Positions 8,457 to 16,967 of a stretch of DNA of 38,811 nt are shown here, piece after piece. The stretch is taken from NCBI GenBank assembly GCA_017440145.1, contig JAFSHU010000002.1, positions 1 to 38,811 of the forward strand. Direction: 5' to 3'. A model generated the notes under the pieces. That model was not told where the DNA came from. It searched no databases and worked only from the letters and a program-made list of their open reading frames with translations. The translations under genes and the position numbers were made by a program. The first letter of the stretch is position 1. Every line of letters begins with the position of its first letter. This DNA comes from Bacillota bacterium (GTDB lineage: Bacteria > Bacillota > Dehalobacteriia > UBA4068).

Positions 8457-8737
8457 ATGTCCCTCCCAAGGCTTTTTGGAAACAGGTATTAGACTGAATT
8501 CCTGCTTTTCCTGCCTGCACTGCAGCTTCTGACAAAGGCTCTCTTCTTCCCCGGGAATCCCTGCCGGAAAGAGAAAATTCAGCAAAATGCTTTGGGAGCA
8601 AAAGAAACAGCCTCGCTTTTGCTGCGTCTAATTTATGATCGCTAAGTTTGCTGTTTGGCGCAGGGTTTTGCTTATGGACGGCGAAAAATTTAAATAAGGA
8701 ATACTTTGCTTTAAACTGTCAATGGGAGGGATGTTGC
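8457..8737. other. Divergent intergenic region between the DUF881 operon and cdaA
   Basis: No gene seen. A weak plus-strand promoter is possible (TTGCTT at 8668, 17 bp, TAAATA at 8691) and a minus-strand TTGACA lies at 8717-8722 without a good -10 at standard spacing. A GGGAGGG ribosome binding site for cdaA sits at 8724-8730. Confidence 0.4.
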
Positions 8738-9553
8738 TTGCTGGCTACGATGGCAGATTGGGCAATTTGGGATTATATTGCAGCCATAATCGATATTGCC
8801 ATTCTTTCCTTTGTTGTGTATAAATTGCTTATGCTGATTCGCGGTACCCGTGCTGTTCAGCTGCTCAGAGGCATCTTTATGATTCTGATCTTGTCCATTG
8901 TCAGTGAGTGGGTGGGCCTGCATGCTGTTCAGTGGATTCTGGATCAGATCTGGGGCGCGATCTTTCTTATTTTGGTTGTGGTATTCCAGCCGGAGATCCG
9001 ACGTGTTCTGGAGCAGCTTGGCCGGGGCAGCCTGTTTACGGGGCGAACATCTTTATCTACTTCGGATATTGCTCATCTGGTGGATGCCATGGTGGATGCA
9101 GCCGTGGCCTGCGCCAAGACGAAAACCGGTGTCCTTTTGGTGGTGGAGCGGGAAACCGGCTTGAATGACTACATCGAAAGCGGCATCCGGGTGGATGCTG
9201 CTGTTACAAAAGAGCTGCTGCTGAATGTTTTTGTGCCAAATACCCCCTTGCATGACGGGGCTGCGATCATCCGGGGCGATCGGGTGGCTGCTGCTGCCTG
9301 CTTCCTGCCTTTATCCGATAATCCCTATATCAGCATGGCGCTGGGTACCCGGCACCGGGCTGGTATTGGCATTACCGAAGTTTCGGATGCTGTTGCTTTG
9401 ATCGTTTCTGAGGAGACCGGCATCATTTCCCTTGCACAGGATGGGAAGCTGGTTCGCCATCTGGAGGAAAGACAGCTGCGGGAAAGTTTGATCGCATATT
9501 TCAGCAAAGCCAGTACGGCTACGCCTTTCTGGAAGAAAGGAGGAGAGGCATGA
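8738..9553 (+). CDS. cdaA: Diadenylate cyclase CdaA
   Basis: Membrane-bound enzyme that makes the second messenger c-di-AMP from two ATP. The 271-residue product has three N-terminal membrane helices (about residues 12-33, 42-58, 66-84), a linker, and the DAC domain with the catalytic DGA motif (LHDGAAII, residues 172-178) and the RHR motif (GTRHRAGIG, about 203-211). The length agrees with CdaA (about 270). I chose TTG 8738 because GGGAGGG ends 7 bases upstream; ATG 8750, four codons on, is too far from that site. The stop overlaps the cdaR start (ATGA), the classic cdaA-cdaR translational coupling. c-di-AMP controls potassium and osmolyte uptake and cell-wall homeostasis, which fits the glmM and glmS genes downstream. 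Confidence 0.96.
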   Translation: MLATMADWAIWDYIAAIIDIAILSFVVYKLLMLIRGTRAVQLLRGIFMILILSIVSEWVGLHAVQWILDQIWGAIFLILVVVFQPEIRRVLEQLGRGSLFTGRTSLSTSDIAHLVDAMVDAAVACAKTKTGVLLVVERETGLNDYIESGIRVDAAVTKELLLNVFVPNTPLHDGAAIIRGDRVAAAACFLPLSDNPYISMALGTRHRAGIGITEVSDAVALIVSEETGIISLAQDGKLVRHLEERQLRESLIAYFSKASTATPFWKKGGEA

Positions 9554-10902
9554 AGACAACGATAGAAAAGCTTCAGGCGATCTCTAAGCAGATGTGGCAG
9601 CCTCCGCTTTTTTGGGGCTTTAAGGTCTGCGCTGTTCTGCTGGCCGTTTTGCTTTGGGTCTATGTGATGGAAACGCAGAACCCCATGACGGAAGAAAGCT
9701 ATACCGTTCCCGTGGAGATGCGGGATCTCAGCGCCCGCCTGGCCATCCCGGATACGAATCGACAGGTAACCATTCGTGTTCAGGGGAACAGCTCCGCTAT
9801 GGATGAGCTTTCTTCCCGGCAGATTTTTGCCTATTGTGATTTTTCCGATGTTACGGAAGGGGAGGCTACGCTGCCTGTTCAGGTGGAGCTGCCCGAAGGC
9901 GTGAATCTGGTGAATGTTTTGCCGGAAAGTATGTCTTTTACCCTGGAAGCTGTTGTCAGTGAGGCTTTTCCTGTTGAAGTCCGCAGCCAGGGCCAAGCTG
10001 CCGAGAGCTATAAGGCTCTGGATCCCGTTCTGGATCCGGCAATGATCACCCTCTCCGGGTCGAAGGATTACCTGTCGCAGGTTGCGACTGTTTTTGTAAA
10101 TGCAGACATAAGCGATTCCACGGAGAACTATAATAAAAAGCTTTCTGTGGAAGTTTTGGATAACAGCGGTAAAAATATCAGTGAGTGGTTCAGCTTCAGC
10201 CCCTCCACGGTGAATGTGATGATCCCCATCGTGTATGAGCAGCCGGAAAAGAGCGTGGCGGTTTCCCCGGTCTATGTGGGTGAGCCTGCGCTGGGCTATC
10301 GTATCAGCCGGGTAGTGGTTGAGCCCGCCACGGTTCGCGCCTTTGGTGATCTGGATGTTCTGAACAATCTTTATTATATTGAAACCGCTGCTGTGGATGT
10401 GAATGAGCTGAAAAAAACCACCAGCTTCAGCGTGAATCTGAATCATGGGAACAATATATCCCTTTCTGCAGAGACGGTCACAGTCGTGGTTCAGATCGAG
10501 CCGGAAAGCACCGTCACGGTGAAGAAGGAGCTGGTTTATTACGAGAATCTGGCAGAAGGCCTGGCCTGCACGCTGCCCAATCTGGAATTGGAGATTCTTT
10601 TGAGCGGTGCAGATACCTATATCAGCAATCTGGATGAAAATCAGGTGGTTCCCTTTGTGGATATGAGCCTGATCAGCGGCCCCGGTTCTTATACGCTGCC
10701 GATCCAGGTGAACCGACCGGCAAATGTAAGCCTGCTCTCCACCAAGCCTGCCACAGTAGAAGTGACAGTGGAGGCACATGATGGTGAGATCCCCGAGGAT
10801 TCCGGGGAGCAGCCGGAGCAGCAGGAGCCGGATTCCACGGAAGCTCCTGCAGAAGGGGAGAACGGCGAAGCAGAGACTCCGCCGGAGGAGGGTTTGGATT
10901 GA
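9550..10902 (+). CDS. cdaR: CdaA regulator CdaR (YbbR-domain protein)
   Basis: A 450-residue membrane-anchored extracytoplasmic regulator of CdaA. After a short cytoplasmic start and one membrane helix (about residues 24-44, VCAVLLAVLLWVYVM) come repeated YbbR domains of 80-90 residues each, marked by repeated patterns such as VEMRDLSARLAIPD, VTIRVQGNSSAMDEL, ITLSGSKDYLSQV and VRAFGDLDVLNNL; I count three to four. The C-terminal 40 residues are a low-complexity Pro/Glu-rich tail (EQPEQQEPD, EAPAEGENGEAETPPEEG), probably disordered. The ATG overlaps the cdaA stop, with GGAGGA upstream; the stop in turn overlaps the next start. CdaR homologues bind CdaA and modulate its output in other Firmicutes; that role is inferred here from synteny and domains. 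Confidence 0.93.
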   Translation: MKTTIEKLQAISKQMWQPPLFWGFKVCAVLLAVLLWVYVMETQNPMTEESYTVPVEMRDLSARLAIPDTNRQVTIRVQGNSSAMDELSSRQIFAYCDFSDVTEGEATLPVQVELPEGVNLVNVLPESMSFTLEAVVSEAFPVEVRSQGQAAESYKALDPVLDPAMITLSGSKDYLSQVATVFVNADISDSTENYNKKLSVEVLDNSGKNISEWFSFSPSTVNVMIPIVYEQPEKSVAVSPVYVGEPALGYRISRVVVEPATVRAFGDLDVLNNLYYIETAAVDVNELKKTTSFSVNLNHGNNISLSAETVTVVVQIEPESTVTVKKELVYYENLAEGLACTLPNLELEILLSGADTYISNLDENQVVPFVDMSLISGPGSYTLPIQVNRPANVSLLSTKPATVEVTVEAHDGEIPEDSGEQPEQQEPDSTEAPAEGENGEAETPPEEGLD

Positions 10903-12518
10903 CAGAGAATAGAATACGCCTGTCCGGATTGAGCCTGCCTTTATCGGAGCTTGCTTCTGTGGAACAGGAAAATGCAGCTTTGCCCCGCCTGGTTTGCCGT
11001 CGGGCGGGGGCTTCCCCGGGGGATTTGCTCGGGATGGAGATCATAAAGAAATCGCTGGATGCCCGGGATAAGGGGCATCCGGCTTTCATTTACACGGTGG
11101 AGGCCAGCTTTCGCCGCCCTGTTCGGGGGAAGAAGGCAGAAGAGAAGAAAATGCTCTCCCCTAAAAAGACGGCTTCCCAAATGGATCGCCGCCCTGTTGT
11201 GGTGGGAGCCGGCCCTGCCGGGCTCTTCGCTGCTTTGACCTTGGCAGAAGCCGGGATGAAGCCCCTGGTTATGGAGCAGGGGAAGGATGTGGAAGCCCGC
11301 AGCCGGGATGTGGAGGGCTTCTGGAAAGGGGAGGCCCTGCTGCCCCGGAGCAATGTCCAGTTTGGCGAAGGCGGGGCAGGTGCCTTTTCCGATGGCAAGC
11401 TTACCTCCCGCAGCAAGGATAGCCGTGGCGCGGAGGTTCTGAAAATTTTCGTGGAATGCGGCGCCCAGCCGGAGATACTCTACTGGCACCGCCCGCACAT
11501 TGGCAGCGATCGTCTGCCCATTGTGATCGCGAATCTGCGGCAGCGCATCATTGCTGCCGGTGGCAGCTTCCAATACGAGCAATGCCTGAAGAGTCTGGAG
11601 ATTTCTCAGGGGCAGCTTCGTGCTTTGCGTTTTGTGGATGCAGAAGGCAAGGAGCAGGAGATTGAGACGAAGACTGCCATCTTGGCTGTGGGGCACAGCG
11701 CCCGCCCGCTCTACCGGGAGCTGGCAAAGCTGGGTCTGGCTATGGAGGCCAAGGCCCTGGCCGTGGGTCTGCGTATCCAGCATCGGCAGGAGCTGATCGA
11801 TAGGGATCAGTACGGCAGCTTTGCCGGGCATCCATTGCTGGGCGCGGCGGATTATCAGTTGACCTATAAAGATCTGGCCCAGGAACGGGGCTGCTATACC
11901 TTTTGCAACTGCCCCGGTGGCTATATCGTCAATGCCTCCAGTGAGGCGGAACACCTGGTCGTTAATGGCATGAGCCTTTCCGCCCGGGACAGCGGCTGGG
12001 CAAACAGCGCTGCTGTGGTGCAGGTTTTCCCGGGGCGGGATTTTGGCAGAGAAGTCCTGGATGGCCTCTTCTTCCAGGAAAGGCTGGAGTCTGCGGCCTT
12101 TGCTGCCGGCGGCGGCGCACACGCCGTACCGCTGATGTCGATCTCTGCCTTCTTGGGTCGGGATTCCGGCTCTTCCGCGGAGGAACTGCTGCTTCCCGCC
12201 AGCCAGCTCAGAACCGCCGCCTGGAAGGAGACGGATCTTCGCGCCATTTTAGGTGAGGAGCTGAGCAGCAGCCTGCAAAGGGCCTTGCTGCATTGGGATC
12301 GGCAGCTTCCCGGCTTTGCCGGGGAGGGCATTTTGGCGGCTGTGGAGAGCCGCACCTCCGCACCTTTGCGCTTGCTGCGCGGGGAAAACGGCATGTCCCT
12401 GAATTGCCGGGGCCTGTATCCGGCAGGGGAGGGGGCAGGCTATGCCGGAGGCATTGTCAGCTCTGCCATTGATGGGATTCGCGCAGCCCAGGCCATGCTG
12501 GAGCAGGCGCAGGCGTAA
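10899..12518 (+). CDS. FAD-dependent oxidoreductase (COG2509-like, uncharacterised)
   Basis: A 539-residue flavoprotein. An N-terminal domain of about 90 residues (with RRAGASPGDLLGMEIIKKSLDAR) precedes the Rossmann FAD site VVVGAGPAGLFAALTLAEAG (GxGxxG at 103-108) and the Glu of VMEQG. FGEGGAGAFSDGKLTSRSKD and a C-terminal YPAGEGAGYAGGIVSSAIDGI (second FAD contact) match the group annotated as uncharacterised FAD-dependent dehydrogenases. Its substrate is not known. The start is TTG 10899, whose last two bases fall in the cdaR stop; GGAGGAGGG lies upstream, so it is translationally coupled. The N-terminal domain is part of the conserved family and argues against a later start. It sits between cdaR and glmM, an arrangement I recall from other Clostridia. 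Confidence 0.85.
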   Translation: MTENRIRLSGLSLPLSELASVEQENAALPRLVCRRAGASPGDLLGMEIIKKSLDARDKGHPAFIYTVEASFRRPVRGKKAEEKKMLSPKKTASQMDRRPVVVGAGPAGLFAALTLAEAGMKPLVMEQGKDVEARSRDVEGFWKGEALLPRSNVQFGEGGAGAFSDGKLTSRSKDSRGAEVLKIFVECGAQPEILYWHRPHIGSDRLPIVIANLRQRIIAAGGSFQYEQCLKSLEISQGQLRALRFVDAEGKEQEIETKTAILAVGHSARPLYRELAKLGLAMEAKALAVGLRIQHRQELIDRDQYGSFAGHPLLGAADYQLTYKDLAQERGCYTFCNCPGGYIVNASSEAEHLVVNGMSLSARDSGWANSAAVVQVFPGRDFGREVLDGLFFQERLESAAFAAGGGAHAVPLMSISAFLGRDSGSSAEELLLPASQLRTAAWKETDLRAILGEELSSSLQRALLHWDRQLPGFAGEGILAAVESRTSAPLRLLRGENGMSLNCRGLYPAGEGAGYAGGIVSSAIDGIRAAQAMLEQAQA

Positions 12519-12661
12519 AAAGATCTCTCTGGAACGCATTTTTAATGAAGGAAAGTGCAGCAGCCCATGATTTTCGGGCTTTCTGCATACAAATAAAACA
12601 GAATCGAAATTATAGAATCGGCACAGCGTTTTTCCCTGTTTGTGCCGGGATGGAGGAATTT

Positions 12662-14005
12662 ATGGGCAAATATTTTGGTACAGACGGGATTCGGGGCCGG
12701 GTGAATGATGGCCTCAGCGGCGAAATGGCCTTTACCCTGGGCATGGCTGCTGCAGCTGTGCTGGCGGAGGAAAGTGACCGCCGGAAGCCCCTTCTTCTTA
12801 TTGGTAAGGATACCCGCATTTCCGGCTCCATGCTGGAGGCCGCGTTGGCAGCGGGCTTTGCCAGCTCCGGCTGTGATGTTCTGCTGCTGGGTGTGATCCC
12901 TACACCCGGCGTGGCGGCTTTGACCCGCCTGCTGGATGCAGACGCTGCTGCCGTGATTTCTGCTTCCCATAACCCTTATCATGATAATGGCATTAAATTT
13001 TTCAATAATCTGGGCTATAAGCTGCCGGATGGAGTGGAAGCCCGAATCGAGGCCCTGATCGATGCACCGGAGCAGATCAAACGGGCTCTGGATGGGAATA
13101 TCGGTGTGATCGAAAGCTACCCGGATGCTGCCAGAATGTATCGGGAATGGGCGCTGCAGCAGCTCAGCCCGGATCTGAAGAGCCTGCGTATCGTGGTGGA
13201 TGCTTCCAACGGCGCCACCTCTGCTGTGGCGGCAGAAGCCTTCCGGCAGCTGGGCGCGGAGGTGATCTCCATTTCCGATCAGCCGGACGGCTGCAATATC
13301 AACGACCAATGCGGCAGCACCCACATGGAGCACCTGCAAAAGCGCGTGCTGGCAGAAAAAGCGGATCTGGGTCTGGCCTTTGACGGCGATGCAGATCGTA
13401 TGCTGGCTGTGGATGAGCAGGGCCAGCTGGTGGATGGGGATCAGATCATCGCCATTATCGCCGCCTGGCTGAAGGAACGGAATGCGCTGGCCACGAACAG
13501 CGTGGTCATTACCCAGATGAGCAATATGGGCCTGCGTCTGGCTATGGAAAAGCTGGATATTGCAACAGAAGAAACCAAAGTGGGGGATCGCTACGTTCTG
13601 GAACGCATGCTGCAGATCGGCGCCGTGGTGGGCGGTGAGCAATCCGGCCACATCATCCTTGGCTCCTATAACAGCACCGGTGACGGCCTGATCGCAGCCC
13701 TGCAGCTGCTGGCCATTTTGGTGGATCGCAAGCAGCCCCTGAGTCAGCTGGCCGCTGTGATGCATCGTCTGCCCCAGGTTTTGATCAATGTTCGGGTGAA
13801 GGATAAGAGCGGCATCGATAAGGACGCGGATATTCTGGCTGCTCGCCGCCGGGTGGAGGAACAGCTGCAGGGACGGGGTCGGCTTTTGCTCCGCCCCTCC
13901 GGCACGGAATCCCTGATCCGCGTGATGGCCGAGGGGGATGACGAGCGGGAACTGCATCAGCTGGTGGAAAATCTCGCTGCCCTGATCGGAGAGCGACTGG
14001 GTTGA
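12662..14005 (+). CDS. glmM: Phosphoglucosamine mutase
   Basis: Converts glucosamine-6-phosphate to glucosamine-1-phosphate for UDP-GlcNAc and peptidoglycan synthesis. The 447-residue product begins MGKYFGTDGIRGRVND, has the phosphoserine loop ISASHNPYHDNG with Ser102, the Mg-binding loop FDGDADRML, the sugar-binding segment GGEQSGHII, and the C-terminal phosphate loop RPSGTESLIRVM. All catalytic elements are intact. The start was set at ATG 12662 with GGAGG six bases upstream; a 39-residue N-terminal extension in the open frame has no family counterpart. The 143-bp gap before it holds two hairpins (12556-12587 and 12619-12647) of unknown role. Known cdaA-cdaR-glmM synteny supports a link, as GlmM inhibits CdaA in some Firmicutes. 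Confidence 0.97.
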   Translation: MGKYFGTDGIRGRVNDGLSGEMAFTLGMAAAAVLAEESDRRKPLLLIGKDTRISGSMLEAALAAGFASSGCDVLLLGVIPTPGVAALTRLLDADAAAVISASHNPYHDNGIKFFNNLGYKLPDGVEARIEALIDAPEQIKRALDGNIGVIESYPDAARMYREWALQQLSPDLKSLRIVVDASNGATSAVAAEAFRQLGAEVISISDQPDGCNINDQCGSTHMEHLQKRVLAEKADLGLAFDGDADRMLAVDEQGQLVDGDQIIAIIAAWLKERNALATNSVVITQMSNMGLRLAMEKLDIATEETKVGDRYVLERMLQIGAVVGGEQSGHIILGSYNSTGDGLIAALQLLAILVDRKQPLSQLAAVMHRLPQVLINVRVKDKSGIDKDADILAARRRVEEQLQGRGRLLLRPSGTESLIRVMAEGDDERELHQLVENLAALIGERLG

Positions 14006-14048
14006 TGTGGCGGAAGCCCGGCAGGAGATAGGCTGCATCGGGCGAATT

Positions 14049-14121
14049 TATAATATTTATAGAAACTGCATGGAAGGGCATCGTCCTTGCTTTTGCAAAG
14101 CGGGATTTTTGGCAAGGATGC
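14049..14121 (+). promoter_or_regulatory. Possible internal promoter and structured leader of glmS
   Basis: A perfect TATAAT lies at 14049-14054, but its -35 region is poor. Downstream, GCA-TCCTTGC (14078-14090, with a 3-nt bulge) pairs with GCAAGGA-TGC (14112-14121) to form a 10-bp hairpin ahead of the CAGGAGG site. The glmS ribozyme consensus is not visible. Confidence 0.35.
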
Positions 14122-14146
14122 GCTACTACATTTTCAGGAGGTCAAT

Positions 14147-15976
14147 ATGTGCGGAATCATTGGTTATATTGGGCCCCGTTTGGCTGTACCCATTCTCTTA
14201 GAAGGATTGAAAGCCCAGGAATACCGGGGCTATGATTCGGCGGGCGTAGCAGTTCTGGAAAATGATGAGATTCGCCTCATTCGCAGCCAGGGCAAAATCG
14301 CTATGCTGGAAGAGCGCATCGGCGGCGAAATCGGAAGCGCCACCATTGGCATTGGCCACACCCGCTGGGCAACCCACGGCCGCCCCTCAGACATCAATTC
14401 CCATCCTCACCTGGATTGCAAAAATGAAATCGCCATGGTGCATAACGGCATCATCGAAAACTTTGTTGAGCTGCGGGAATGGCTGACCGAGCGGGGGCAT
14501 GTCTTTGCCTCTCAGACGGATACGGAGGTTCTGCCCCATCTGATGGAGCATTATTACCACGGGGATCTGGTGGAGGCCATGACCCAGACTGTGGAGCGGC
14601 TTCACGGCTCCTATGCTACGGTGGCTCTGTGTAAGCATGAACCCCGCAAGCTGGTGGCTGCCCGCCGGGATAACCCCCTCATCATCGGCCTGGGGGAAGG
14701 GGAATATTTCTTTGCCAGCGATATGGCGGCGCTGATCCAATACACCCGGGATGTTCTCATTCTGCAGAATGGGGATATTGCTCTCATTACGGAGGAGGGC
14801 GTTACCCTGTATAATGACGGCAAACAGATCGAGCGGGAAGTCCACCATATCGATTGGGATCGAACAGCAGCCCAAAAGGGCGGCTACGAGCATTTCATGC
14901 TCAAGGAGATCAACGAGCAGCCCTGGGCTCTGGGTCAGACCCTGAAGGGGCGCATTTCCGGGGATGCCTCTGCTGTGGATCTGAAGGAGTTGGATTTCTC
15001 CCCGGAATATCTGAAGAGCATTCAGAAAATCGCCATCGTGGCCTGCGGCACGGCTTATCATGCGGGCCTGGTGGGCAAAAATATTATGGAAAAGATGCTG
15101 CGTCTTCCGGTGGAGGTGGATGTGGCTTCCGAATTCCAGACCCGTGACCCGCTGGTGGATCGGCATACCCTTTCCATCATCATCAGCCAGTCCGGGGAGA
15201 CTCTGGATACCCTGATCGCCCTGCGGGAATGCCGGAAACGTGGCTCGAAGATTGTTGCCATCTGCAATGTGGTGGACAGCACCATCGCCCGGGAAGCGGA
15301 TTATGTGCTTTATACCTGGGCCGGTCCGGAAATCGCTGTGGCTTCCACCAAGGCATATATCACCCAGCTGATGGTGATCTACATGCTCACCTTCTATCTG
15401 GCGCAGCACATGGGCAAGGCGGATCATGCGGAGCTGCGTTCCCTGATCTCCCAGCTGTATCGGGTTCCGGAAGCAGCCCAGCTGGCCATTGATATGAATG
15501 ATGCCCGGGCGCAGGAGCTTTCCCAGCGCATGAAGGATCAAAGCAGCGCCTTCTTCATCGGCCGCGGCATGGATCATTGCGTGGCATTGGAAGGTGCGCT
15601 GAAGCTGAAGGAAATTTCCTATATCCACGCGGAGGCCTATGCTGCCGGTGAGCTGAAGCACGGCACCATCGCCCTGATCGAAAAGGACGTGGTGGTTCTG
15701 GCGCTGACCACCCAGTCTGCCCTGCAGGCGAAGATGATCAGCAACATCCAGGAGCTGCAATCCCGGGATGCCTTTGTGATCGGTGTGACCATGGAGGGGA
15801 ACGAGGCCGTCTCCAAGGTCTGCGATACCACCCTCTTCCTGCCCCAGATCGATGAACGCCTGGCGCCCATTCTTTCTGTCATCCCCATGCAGCTCTTTGC
15901 CTATTATTGCGCGGTGGTGAAGGATTGCAATGTGGATCAGCCCCGGAATCTGGCGAAAAGCGTTACGGTTTTGTAA
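14147..15976 (+). CDS. glmS: Glutamine-fructose-6-phosphate aminotransferase (isomerizing)
   Basis: First committed step of amino-sugar synthesis: fructose-6-phosphate plus glutamine gives glucosamine-6-phosphate, the substrate of GlmM after it. The 609-residue length equals that of well-known GlmS proteins. The mature N-terminal nucleophile Cys2 is in MCGIIGYIG; the glutaminase domain has GHTRWATHGRPSDINSHPH and MVHNGIIENF. Two SIS sugar-isomerase domains follow, with CGTAYHAG, SQSGETLDTL and ALEGALKLKEISYIHAEAY, ending in the typical NLAKSVTVL. ATG 14147 has CAGGAGG upstream; an earlier frame opening would bury the Cys. It is the last gene of the cdaA cluster, followed by a terminator. Confidence 0.98.
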   Translation: MCGIIGYIGPRLAVPILLEGLKAQEYRGYDSAGVAVLENDEIRLIRSQGKIAMLEERIGGEIGSATIGIGHTRWATHGRPSDINSHPHLDCKNEIAMVHNGIIENFVELREWLTERGHVFASQTDTEVLPHLMEHYYHGDLVEAMTQTVERLHGSYATVALCKHEPRKLVAARRDNPLIIGLGEGEYFFASDMAALIQYTRDVLILQNGDIALITEEGVTLYNDGKQIEREVHHIDWDRTAAQKGGYEHFMLKEINEQPWALGQTLKGRISGDASAVDLKELDFSPEYLKSIQKIAIVACGTAYHAGLVGKNIMEKMLRLPVEVDVASEFQTRDPLVDRHTLSIIISQSGETLDTLIALRECRKRGSKIVAICNVVDSTIAREADYVLYTWAGPEIAVASTKAYITQLMVIYMLTFYLAQHMGKADHAELRSLISQLYRVPEAAQLAIDMNDARAQELSQRMKDQSSAFFIGRGMDHCVALEGALKLKEISYIHAEAYAAGELKHGTIALIEKDVVVLALTTQSALQAKMISNIQELQSRDAFVIGVTMEGNEAVSKVCDTTLFLPQIDERLAPILSVIPMQLFAYYCAVVKDCNVDQPRNLAKSVTVL

Positions 15977-16018
15977 GCCGGGCTTCGGAGCTTTGAAGTA
16001 GAATCAGGATAAAGCAAA

Positions 16019-16064
16019 ATCCCCTCTTTGCGGCGAGGCTGCCGGGAAGAGGGGATGTTTTTTT
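16019..16064 (+). terminator. Terminator after glmS
   Basis: A perfect 10-bp outer stem (ATCCCCTCTT at 16019-16028 with complement at 16047-16056) encloses a smaller CGGC/GCCG helix and is followed by GTTTTTTT. It closes the cdaA-glmS cluster. Confidence 0.92.
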
Positions 16065-16190
16065 CTTCGCACTGAGCTATGAACAGGCGATCGCATATGC
16101 TTTTTATGATTTCAGCGGAGGATTTTATTTTTTGTTTTGGGGTATACTATGGTATACATTTCTGCCTTTGCCTGGGAAAGGATGCTGCCT

Positions 16191-16889
16191 ATGCGCGTGA
16201 ATGACCGCTATACCTCTTTTTATTATGCCCTGGATGAGGATTGGGGGAAAATCGAGATCGATCGAAAGAAAACAGCCCTTCTGATCGTGGATATGCAGAA
16301 TTATTTCGTGCGCCGCCCGGCATGCGAGAATCCCAGCCCCCGGGAGCAGCTGGAAAACCAGCGCTGGAGCCCCTTTTATGATAGAATCGAGCAGGAGACA
16401 ATCCCCAATAACGTAAAGATTTTAGCCCGGTTTCGCCGCTTGGGCATGGATGTAGCCTTCGCCCGCATCACCTGCCAGCGGGAGGACGGCCGGGATCGTT
16501 CTTTGGATCACAAATCCACCGGCTTCAATGAATTGAAGCTGCCCCTGGGTGACCCGGAAGGGGAGATCATTCCGGAACTCAGGCCCATTCGGGATGAGTT
16601 GGTGGTGATGAAAACAACGGATTCCGCCCTGACCGGGACAAACCTGCGCCTGATGCTGCACAATATGGGCATCGATACGGTGGTCGTAACGGGCGTCTTT
16701 ACGGATCAATGCGTATCCTGTACGGTTCGCAGCCTGGCTGACGAAAGCTTTCGGGTCTATTTGATCGAGGACGCCACCATGGCCGGGACGCTGGAGCTGC
16801 ATCAGCAGGCGCTGACTATGCTCAATAATATTTACTGCCATGTGATCAATACGGAGGAGCTGCTGAAAGCTCTGGGGGAGGGGAATTAA
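16191..16889 (+). CDS. Isochorismatase-family cysteine hydrolase
   Basis: A 232-residue cytosolic hydrolase of the isochorismatase/nicotinamidase superfamily. The catalytic triad is visible as Asp34 (LLIVDMQNYF), Lys141 (VVMKTTDSALTGT) and Cys174 (TGVFTDQCVSCTVR), with the usual cis-peptide region GVFTDQCV. The substrate is unknown; relatives hydrolyse isochorismate, nicotinamide, ureidoacrylate or N-carbamoyl compounds. I prefer ATG 16191, with GGGAAAGGA upstream, over ATG 16149, which abuts a TATACT box (16143-16148) that may be the -10 of its own promoter. The gene stands alone and is convergent with glnA, sharing the hairpin terminator between them. Confidence 0.85.
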   Translation: MRVNDRYTSFYYALDEDWGKIEIDRKKTALLIVDMQNYFVRRPACENPSPREQLENQRWSPFYDRIEQETIPNNVKILARFRRLGMDVAFARITCQREDGRDRSLDHKSTGFNELKLPLGDPEGEIIPELRPIRDELVVMKTTDSALTGTNLRLMLHNMGIDTVVVTGVFTDQCVSCTVRSLADESFRVYLIEDATMAGTLELHQQALTMLNNIYCHVINTEELLKALGEGN

Positions 16890-16914
16890 GCAAGCTCTTT
16901 CCGGGAGGCAAAAA

Positions 16915-16945
16915 AAAGAGGACAGCCGGATTGGCTGTCCTCTTT
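16915..16945 (-). terminator. Shared terminator of glnA and the isochorismatase gene
   Basis: A perfect 13-bp stem (AAAGAGGACAGCC and complement) with a 5-nt loop. On the minus strand it is followed by a run of Ts, so it best serves glnA; on the plus strand only TTT follows. Confidence 0.88.
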
Positions 16946-16967
16946 GCGGTTTGCATTCGTATAAAGA

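Noticed and set aside
8457-8585. Longer start for the second DUF881 protein
   Set aside because: The extension has no ribosome binding site and would put 43 non-membrane residues before the anchor helix; GGGAGG marks 8456.
14006-14146. glmS ribozyme
   Set aside because: The gap is too short and the conserved core around the cleavage site is not seen.
16149-16190. Earlier ATG of the isochorismatase-family gene
   Set aside because: It abuts a TATACT box and lacks a fitting ribosome binding site, while ATG 16191 has one.
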